Assembly (NCBI GenBank): GCA_015904045.1
Contig: JABMDG010000417.1
Location: 1-19,120 of the forward strand
Length of the DNA stretch: 19,120 nt
Direction: 5' to 3'
Source of the DNA: Nitrospira sp.
Lineage (GTDB): Bacteria; Nitrospirota; Nitrospiria; Nitrospirales; Nitrospiraceae
The position numbers and the translations under genes were made by a program. Shown here piece by piece: positions 14,394-19,120 of the stretch. The notes under the pieces are model-generated. The model was not told the origin of the DNA and did not search any database. It was given only the letters and a program-made list of their open reading frames with translations. The number at the start of each line of letters is the position of its first letter. Within the stretch, counting starts at the first letter, position 1.

Positions 14394-14795
14394 ATGAAAC
14401 GAACTGCGTTGCTCACCCTGTTGCTAGGAATCGCGGCCGTCGGGTTGGGAGCCCTGACTGCCGGACCGGAACCGGTCACGGCGCCGACCCAGCCTTGGTG
14501 GATCGGCTTTCTGGTGCTCACTCCACTATGCTTGGCAATGCTGGTTTGGCGGGGATTTTGGTGGGCCGCTATGGCCTGTGTGATGTATGGGACCGTCGGA
14601 TTGGCGCTTGATCTGGCGACAACCATACAGATGTTCACGAAAGACCAGGAGGCAGGCCCGTCCTTCCTGACTAATCTGATCAGTGGCTGTTTGAACTTCC
14701 TCTTGATCCTGTTCGGCGGGCGTTCGTTTTTGGAGGTGACTCAGGTGCCCACGCCTCAAGAACCCCGTCCTCCCAATCCTCCGTCGCCTTCTTGA
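14394..14795 (+). CDS. Small integral membrane protein, unknown
   Basis: 133 residues from ATG 14394, with four predicted membrane segments: TALLTLLLGIAAVGLGAL; WWIGFLVLTPLCLAMLVW; WWAAMACVMYGTVGLALDL; and LISGCLNFLLILFGG. It ends in a Pro-rich tail (PTPQEPRPPNPPSPS). No catalytic motif is visible. The start is chosen by the promoter whose -10 ends 6 bp upstream and by the MKRT signal-like beginning; ATG 14370 would add eight residues. Its last 116 bp overlap the 3' end of the convergent O-methyltransferase gene, covering the fourth membrane segment and the tail. Confidence 0.65.
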   Translation: MKRTALLTLLLGIAAVGLGALTAGPEPVTAPTQPWWIGFLVLTPLCLAMLVWRGFWWAAMACVMYGTVGLALDLATTIQMFTKDQEAGPSFLTNLISGCLNFLLILFGGRSFLEVTQVPTPQEPRPPNPPSPS

Positions 14796-15747
14796 TGCGG
14801 AGCAGCTTGACCCGGTTAAACCCCGCATCACTCAGCCATCGTTTCACCTCCGACGCTGAATAGGTGTCGCCGCCTGTTGTAAACAGCAGCATGGACACGG
14901 CGAAGAGGCTCGCATCCGCGGGCAACAACCCTTCACGGTCATGCAGAAAGGCGTCTTGGATAATCAGTCGTCCGCCCGGCGCCAAAGCCGCCAAGGCACG
15001 GCGGAAGATCGCCTGATTGTCCTCCGGTGAATAGATGTGCAACACATTGGAATACCAAATTACGTCGTACGTGCCTGGAATAGCATCCTTTGTAAAATCA
15101 AGGGGAAGATAGGACAACCGCCGGCCCGCCTTGTGAGTTGCGGCGACCTCTCTTGCTACGTTCAACGCAGCGTCACGGTCACAGACCGTGGCCCGCAGCC
15201 GGGGATTCTGAGCCAGAAACGCGAGCGCATAGGTAGCGGGACCTCCTCCAAGATCCAGCAACGTGCGGGCCCTACCGAGCTTCACCTGCGCGGCGATTGC
15301 CGGCGCAATCTCCAGCGTACGGTGATGCATGGCCCATGTGAATCGCTTCCGCCACTCGGGACTATCAGGAACGTCGTGATCAATCGGCAACCCACTTCGG
15401 ATGGATTCCGGCAACCGGCACCAATCATGCCAATGGGTCTTGATCAAATCCAAATAGCCACCTCGATAGGCCGGATGGTCAGCATTCAGCGCCGTCCCCC
15501 CCAATCGCGTGTTTTTATAGGTTGCTCCTTGTTTGAGGAGGACTCCGGCCATGGCCAGATTCCTGCAAAGAATGGCAAGCCCCCGCTCGCTGACCCTCAG
15601 TTTCTTGGCCAACTCCGGGACCGTCCAGGTTCGATGCCCGACCACCGTAAAGAGGTCCAGTTCCACTGCCGCCAGCAAGATCACCGGCAACCGATACGCC
15701 GAGACTGCTTTGCGAAACCCGTCGAACGTGGTGATCGGCCGCCTCAT
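14680..15747 (-). CDS. O-methyltransferase (plant-type dimeric fold)
   Basis: 355 residues. The N-terminal winged-helix dimerisation domain (about 10-95: AYRLPVILLAAVELDLFTVV, WTVPELAKKLRVSERGLAILC) and the C-terminal class I SAM domain match the family of hydroxyneurosporene and acetylserotonin O-methyltransferases. Motif I is LLDLGGGPATYALAF near residue 160, followed by VCDRDAALNVAREVA, YDVIWYSNVLHIYSPEDNQ and APGGRLIIQDAF. The small-molecule substrate cannot be told. ATG 15747 makes an ATGA overlap with the preceding gene and has AAGG upstream; a GTG start at 15777 was rejected. It is last in the five-gene operon, and its C-terminal Ser/Arg tail lies in the region overlapped by the convergent membrane protein gene. 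Confidence 0.85.
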   Translation of the reverse strand: MRRPITTFDGFRKAVSAYRLPVILLAAVELDLFTVVGHRTWTVPELAKKLRVSERGLAILCRNLAMAGVLLKQGATYKNTRLGGTALNADHPAYRGGYLDLIKTHWHDWCRLPESIRSGLPIDHDVPDSPEWRKRFTWAMHHRTLEIAPAIAAQVKLGRARTLLDLGGGPATYALAFLAQNPRLRATVCDRDAALNVAREVAATHKAGRRLSYLPLDFTKDAIPGTYDVIWYSNVLHIYSPEDNQAIFRRALAALAPGGRLIIQDAFLHDREGLLPADASLFAVSMLLFTTGGDTYSASEVKRWLSDAGFNRVKLLRIKKATEDWEDGVLEAWAPESPPKTNARRTGSRGSSNSH

Positions 15748-16181
15748 GCCTTGCCGCCGATCTGTCGGCAACACCACCGAAGGAGATCCTCCACCTTGGC
15801 GGAATTCTGGATATCCACGGGTCGCGTAAACGTCACCGCAACGAACTCATCGTTGATCTCCGTCTCTTCCGTGAATCCAGAATTCACGAGCAGTGGTCGA
15901 AACTTCGACACCGCGGGCTGGAGAAAATACTTGGCCTGCTTGGCAACTTCGTCAGTTCCCAGGTCCTCCGGCGTCCCATCCGACATCAGCGCCATCACCT
16001 CGTCCATCGCCAGGCCATACTGGCAGACCACCGCACCGTCCGGTTTGACCTCTAAAAGCCAGCCGTCCGGCCCGAGATCCATGATCAACGGGCCACCGGA
16101 CTCCAATTCATAGAACTGGGGAAAGGCCCGCATCAGCGAGGACCGAAGTTGCTGCCAGTCGGGTGAGACAGATTCGGTCAT
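15744..16181 (-). CDS. Conserved-looking cytosolic protein, unknown
   Basis: 145 residues from ATG 16181 (MTESVSPDWQQLRSSLMRAF). The pattern alternates helix and strand: PLIMDLGPDGWLLEVKPDGAVVCQYGL, then a helical AKQAKYFLQPAVSKFRPLL and a final EFVAVTFTRPVDIQNSAKVEDLLRW. No membrane segment or catalytic motif is visible and I do not recognise the family; the alpha/beta pattern could be a chaperone- or adaptor-like fold. GAAGG eight bases upstream supports the start, which is 10 bases past the TPR gene stop. It overlaps the O-methyltransferase by ATGA. Confidence 0.7.
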   Translation of the reverse strand: MTESVSPDWQQLRSSLMRAFPQFYELESGGPLIMDLGPDGWLLEVKPDGAVVCQYGLAMDEVMALMSDGTPEDLGTDEVAKQAKYFLQPAVSKFRPLLVNSGFTEETEINDEFVAVTFTRPVDIQNSAKVEDLLRWCCRQIGGKA

Positions 16182-16191
16182 ACAAGGACCT

Positions 16192-17001
16192 TCACATAGG
16201 TTGCCGGCGCTGATGCGCTGCCAGACGGTCGCGCAAGACCGCCAAGCGTCGCGTATTTTCATCGAGCTTGGGCAGTTGGTACTTGCGATCCATCTCAACA
16301 ACGAGCGCCATCAGGTCCGCGGCCTCTGATATCCGATTGGTCTCTTCGAAACATTGGGCCAGCACGTATCTTGCCCCACCCGCACGGAGTTCGTCACCGG
16401 ACCGTTCGGCAATCGACAGGCTGGTCTGGCAGCAGGCGATCGCGTCATCGTATCGCTGTTGAACGAGGAACGTGCGTCCGATCATGCGCCAGGCGTCCGC
16501 CATACCGCCCTGATTGGCCAGCCGCTGCATTAACCCAAGGGAACGTTCATAATACCGGATCGCGTCGTCGAACTGGCCGGTCTCGCGCGCCACCAGGCCA
16601 AGATCCGACAACAACACCGCCTCAGCTGCCTCATCATGTGTTTTTCTGATGAGGTCGAGCGCCTCCAGATAGTAGGCTCGCGCCCGGTCCCATTCACCGG
16701 CGTCAGCCCGCAGATTGCCCAAATTCGCCAGCGTCGTGCCAATTCCTCGCTCATCTCCGAGGATCTTCTGCAACTCCAAGACCTCTTGATAATGAACCTG
16801 TGCCGCGTCACGGCGGCCGCTCACCGCGCAGATATTACCGAGATTGCCCAGCGTCGCCGCCAACGCCCGTCGGTCTCCGGTCAGTCGATCACATTCCAAT
16901 GCTTTGGCGTAATAGGCATAGGCATCCGTATAGTGCCCACGCGAGAAGAGGTCGTTGCCTTGGCGATTCAATTCTTCGGATGAGCCGTTGCGCAGTGTCA
17001 T
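16192..17001 (-). CDS. Tetratricopeptide-repeat protein
   Basis: 269 residues made almost entirely of about six TPR/Kinesin-light-chain-like repeats of roughly 40 residues: RQGNDLFSRGHYTDAYAYY, LGNLGNICAVSGRRDAAQVHY, LANLGNLRADAGEWDRARAYY, LSDLGLVARETGQFDDAIRYY, WRMIGRTFLVQQRYDDAIACC and YVLAQCFEETNRISEAADL. Such arrays are protein-binding scaffolds. No signal peptide is seen, so it is probably cytosolic. ATG 17001 makes an ATGA overlap with the upstream metallo-beta-lactamase-like gene; a longer frame reaching 17277 begins with Arg-rich shadow sequence and was rejected. Confidence 0.82.
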   Translation of the reverse strand: MTLRNGSSEELNRQGNDLFSRGHYTDAYAYYAKALECDRLTGDRRALAATLGNLGNICAVSGRRDAAQVHYQEVLELQKILGDERGIGTTLANLGNLRADAGEWDRARAYYLEALDLIRKTHDEAAEAVLLSDLGLVARETGQFDDAIRYYERSLGLMQRLANQGGMADAWRMIGRTFLVQQRYDDAIACCQTSLSIAERSGDELRAGGARYVLAQCFEETNRISEAADLMALVVEMDRKYQLPKLDENTRRLAVLRDRLAAHQRRQPM

Positions 17002-17600
17002 GGCGCACCATCTAACAGCCGCACAACCGCCGACTTGCCGCCGGTGAGAATCGCGGTGCCGTCTCCGACGAGAAGACTGTCGAACTCGTACTTCAGAAGC
17101 CGGCGGAGTCCTTCCTTGGCCTTCCCCGCATCGGCGTACTTCTCGACGGGAAGCAGACTCACGCTTCCGGCCGGTTTGCCGATCAACGCATCCCCAACGA
17201 TCAGCACACCCTTCCCCTGTTGAATAAACAACGCCGACTCGCCCGGCGACTTCTGCTCTTTCAGCCGAATCACCCAAATGCCGCCCGGCAATAATTCCCC
17301 GTCCGTATAAGTATGTGTGGGTTTCAGATCCATCTGGGGCGCGTCCGCCTCAGGAAGGTACAGGCGGCACGCGAACTCCACTTGGCAAGCCGCCGCGTCC
17401 CGTGCATGGTCCCGATTCGTCACGATGATGTAATCGACCGGCCCATGACGCCGAATGAGGGATTTCGCCTCGGCTGTCATCGGAGGGGGGTCTACCAGGA
17501 TTGCGTGCTCACCGATCGTCAGAAACAGCCCGTTGAACTCAAGCTGTTTTTCTTCTGAAAACCACGACCATTGCCAGACGCTGGGCAGAAGTTGTTTCAT
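16998..17600 (-). CDS. Metallo-beta-lactamase-fold protein with altered metal site
   Basis: 200 residues with the MBL-fold layout: ILVDPPPMTAEA (strand and loop), a VDYIIVTNRDHARDAAACQ segment where the HxHxDH metal motif belongs, a LLPGGIWVIRL strand, GVLIVGDALIGKPAGS (the Asp motif, Asp137), and LLVGDGTAIL near the end where a His is usual. Residues 61-68 (TNRDHARD) replace the His triad, so a normal di-zinc site is unlikely. It may have lost hydrolase activity or use another metal set. GAGGG seven bases before ATG 17600 supports the start. It couples to the TPR gene by ATGA. Confidence 0.75.
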   Translation of the reverse strand: MKQLLPSVWQWSWFSEEKQLEFNGLFLTIGEHAILVDPPPMTAEAKSLIRRHGPVDYIIVTNRDHARDAAACQVEFACRLYLPEADAPQMDLKPTHTYTDGELLPGGIWVIRLKEQKSPGESALFIQQGKGVLIVGDALIGKPAGSVSLLPVEKYADAGKAKEGLRRLLKYEFDSLLVGDGTAILTGGKSAVVRLLDGAP

Positions 17601-17629
17601 GGAAAACCCTCAAAGAGCCGGGGACAACC

Positions 17630-17869
17630 CTACAGCGCCGCGACGGCGTCTGTGACGACCTTGGTCACCTTGGCGAGAATTCCAGCCTCGTGTGGCAAAT
17701 CAATGATGTCGTCTTCGGACACCGTGATGAACTTTCGGTTCTGTCCTTTGGTCAGCGAAATCAGGAACAGGCTGTTTGACGGCGTGGTCGGAATCACCAC
17801 CTGCACCGCTCCGTCCACTCCCTTCACGACTTCCACAAACTTCTGTTTCCCTTCCTCCATCTCATCCAT
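17630..17869 (-). CDS. 79-residue hypothetical protein, first gene of the operon
   Basis: Family not recognised. The sequence (MDEMEEGKQKFVEVVKGVDG, then AVQVVIPTTPSNSLFLISLTKGQNRKFITVSEDDII, then HEAGILAKVTKVVTDAVAAL) looks like a small soluble alpha-beta-alpha protein without a signal peptide. AAGGAGAG lies about 9 bases before ATG 17869. It precedes the metallo-beta-lactamase-like gene by 29 bp in the same orientation and follows a candidate promoter about 130 bp upstream. Confidence 0.65.
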   Translation of the reverse strand: MDEMEEGKQKFVEVVKGVDGAVQVVIPTTPSNSLFLISLTKGQNRKFITVSEDDIIDLPHEAGILAKVTKVVTDAVAAL

Positions 17870-17956
17870 CGTAGCCGTCTCTCCTTGCGATCACGTTCCT
17901 CACCGCCGGTGACTCCCCGATCCTGCTGCCTCTACCGCCAGACACAAGCCACCACT

Positions 17957-17968
17957 GTTGAATTCAAC
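17957..17968. promoter_or_regulatory. Perfect 12-bp palindrome in the operon leader
   Basis: GTTGAATTCAAC is a perfect palindrome about 32 bp downstream of the candidate -10 and about 90 bp before ATG 17869. A short hairpin (GCATC-AGCA-GATGC, 17983-17996) lies between them. Position and symmetry suit a repressor site, but this is inference. Confidence 0.35.
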
Positions 17969-17999
17969 TTCCTTGAGCTCCCGCATCAGCAGATGCCGC

Positions 18000-18029
18000 A
18001 TCCTAGCACGGTGATTTTTAAGCGGGCAA
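18000..18029 (-). promoter_or_regulatory. Putative promoter of the five-gene operon
   Basis: Minus strand: -35 TTGCCC (18029-18024), 18-bp spacer containing TTAAAAAT, -10 TAGGAT (18005-18000). It is the best match in the 192-bp gap between PilZ and the 79-aa gene and predicts a leader of about 120 bases. That gap otherwise shows no gene and no clear terminator for the purF-PilZ unit. Confidence 0.4.
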
Positions 18030-18061
18030 CCGAGGGGAGCATGAGCAAATCTGTCCGGGGC

Positions 18062-18370
18062 TCAACCATCATGCTGGTTGAGCATTTCTTGAAGTTGCCG
18101 CTTGGCCTGGCCTTCGAACCGGACGAACTCTACGCCGTATCGCCCGTCCCGCTTCCATCGAACGATGGCAAGCGCGACATCGATTGGGAAGCGCGCCCCG
18201 GAGAGTTCGACATGCAGACAGAGATGGGCACCGATGGCGAATTGGATGTCGCTCACGATGTGGCCGCCGCCGATCGTGAGATTGGTCAGGACACCTTTCC
18301 CGGTCACGTTATCACTGGTGAACGTGACGTGATAATTCACCGGCACCCTCGACTTCGATCGTGGTCTCAT
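18062..18370 (-). CDS. PilZ-domain protein
   Basis: A 102-residue single PilZ domain, the c-di-GMP-binding module. The RxxxR switch is visible as RSKSR (Arg4, Arg8), and the second motif (D/N)xSxxG appears as NLTIGG (Asn30, Thr32, Gly35), with Thr in place of Ser. Beta-strand patterns follow (LCLHVELSGARFPIDVALAIVRWKRDGRYGVEFVRFE), then a C-terminal helix KRQLQEMLNQ. The Arg pair and Asn/Gly suggest ligand binding is kept. It lies 23 bp after purF on the same strand and could be read from the purF transcript. Output target unknown. Confidence 0.82.
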   Translation of the reverse strand: MRPRSKSRVPVNYHVTFTSDNVTGKGVLTNLTIGGGHIVSDIQFAIGAHLCLHVELSGARFPIDVALAIVRWKRDGRYGVEFVRFEGQAKRQLQEMLNQHDG

Positions 18371-18393
18371 GCTCTCGGTCCCCTGTTTCTTGG

Positions 18394-19120
18394 TCAGCGC
18401 GCCGGTTCGAATAAGCCCAATTGCAGTTCTTCAGCGCGGGTAAACGGAATGGGATAGTGCTCCGTAAAACACGCGTTGCAGTAATGCTCGGGGGCGCCCG
18501 GCACCACCTTGAGCATCCCTTCGAGGCTGAGGTAGGCCAAACTATCGGCCGTGATGTACTTGCGGATTTCTTCGGCAGAATGGTTGGAGGCGATGAGTTC
18601 TTTCTTGGTCGGCGTATCGATTCCGTAAAAACAGGGTGAGACGATCGGCGGAGAACTGATCCGCATATGAACTTCCTTGGCCCCGGCCTGGCGGATCATC
18701 TTGACGATCTTTCGGCTGGTCGTACCACGAACCAGGGAGTCGTCCACCACCACGACGCGCTTTCCGCACAAGACTTCGGAGACAGCGTTCAGCTTCACCT
18801 TGACGCCGAAATGGCGAATCGACTGTTCCGGTTCGATAAACGTCCGCCCGACATAGTGGTTCCGGATCAGCCCGGTCTCGAACCGGATCCCACCGCCTTC
18901 CGCATAGCCCAACGCAGCGGGCACGCCAGAATCCGGCACCGGAATGACGATATCCGCCGGTACCCAGGACTCGCTCGCCAGTTGCCGTCCAAGCGCTTTG
19001 CGTGTCGCATACACGGCGTTCGCGCCGAAGATCCGGCTGTCGGGCCTGGCGAAATAGACGTACTCGAAGACGCACATCGCCTGGTCCCTTTTGGGAAACG
19101 GCCGGTGGCTGTCCAAACCC
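18394..19120 (-). CDS. purF: Amidophosphoribosyltransferase, C-terminal half (cut by window edge)
   Basis: PurF makes phosphoribosylamine from PRPP and glutamine, the first committed step of purine synthesis. About 240 C-terminal residues are visible; the frame is open to the window end and the N-terminal glutaminase domain lies outside. The phosphoribosyltransferase domain is clear: [34 protein letters not shown], and the PRPP loop [18 protein letters not shown]. Cysteines in [20 protein letters not shown] and HYCNACF match the four [4Fe-4S] ligands of Bacillus-type PurF, so this is the Fe-S form. The in-frame TTG at 19116 and the ATG in DQAMCVF are internal, not starts. Confidence 0.95.
   Translation of the reverse strand, partial: GLDSHRPFPKRDQAMCVFEYVYFARPDSRIFGANAVYATRKALGRQLASESWVPADIVIPVPDSGVPAALGYAEGGGIRFETGLIRNHYVGRTFIEPEQSIRHFGVKVKLNAVSEVLCGKRVVVVDDSLVRGTTSRKIVKMIRQAGAKEVHMRISSPPIVSPCFYGIDTPTKKELIASNHSAEEIRKYITADSLAYLSLEGMLKVVPGAPEHYCNACFTEHYPIPFTRAEELQLGLFEPAR

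Noticed and set aside
16182..16301. Upstream start for the 145-aa gene at 16301
   Set aside because: It would overlap the TPR gene by over 100 bp; ATG 16181 has GAAGG at good distance.
17002..17277. N-terminal extension of the TPR gene up to 17277
   Set aside because: The extra 92 residues are Arg/Gly/Cys-rich shadow sequence within the metallo-beta-lactamase-like gene; ATG 17001 gives an ATGA overlap.
17885..18457. 190-residue plus-strand frame opposite PilZ
   Set aside because: It overlaps the PilZ domain and the purF end, both of which have clear motifs; no ribosome-binding site or domain is seen.
1..19120. CRISPR arrays, tRNA or rRNA genes
   Set aside because: No regularly spaced short repeats and no tRNA or rRNA signature sequence were seen on either strand by reading.

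Overview
The window reads as ordinary chromosome from a moderately GC-rich, Gram-negative-type bacterium. Protein style and gene content (ScpAB, Fe-S-type PurF, many conserved hypotheticals, a lysine-rich histone-H1-like protein) suggest a Nitrospira-like member of Nitrospirota. No taxonomic marker lies inside the window, so this is an impression. Coding density is high, and many genes are joined by ATGA overlaps. I see no rRNA, tRNA or CRISPR array.

Layout. 1-2000: minus-strand condensin operon scpA-scpB, then a small cysteine-rich protein and the start of a membrane protein that leaves the window. 2059-3767: minus-strand exported pentapeptide-repeat protein and an H1-like Lys-rich/acidic protein. 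4084-6020: plus-strand amicyanin-like cupredoxin and a methyltransferase with an N-terminal PqqD-like domain. 6020-7190: accessory island with a HigB/HigA-type toxin-antitoxin pair. It sits between two ~220-bp direct repeats, each carrying the 3' end of the methyltransferase gene plus a palindromic element, and is followed by a small inverted-repeat element. 7187-11754: minus-strand recG, coiled-coil protein, Ppx/GppA phosphatase and membrane protein. 11868-13280: plus-strand TPR/gluzincin protein. 13330-14241: minus-strand exported protein. 14394-14795: plus-strand small membrane protein whose end overlaps the end of a convergent O-methyltransferase gene. 14680-17869: compact five-gene minus-strand operon (79-aa protein, metallo-beta-lactamase-like protein with altered metal site, TPR protein, 145-aa unknown, O-methyltransferase). 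18062-19120: PilZ protein behind the 3' half of purF.

The most notable cross-cutting signal is transcriptional. At several genes without a convincing Shine-Dalgarno sequence (scpA, the pentapeptide gene, higB, the gene at 14394), a TTGnnn / 17-18 bp / TAtAnn promoter ends only 6-7 bp before the start codon. These mRNAs are therefore predicted to be leaderless; recG would have a 3-4 nt leader. At the pentapeptide gene and recG, the apparent upstream TTG start codon is actually the -35 hexamer. The second most notable signal is the repeat-flanked toxin-antitoxin island with its relic of the methyltransferase gene end.
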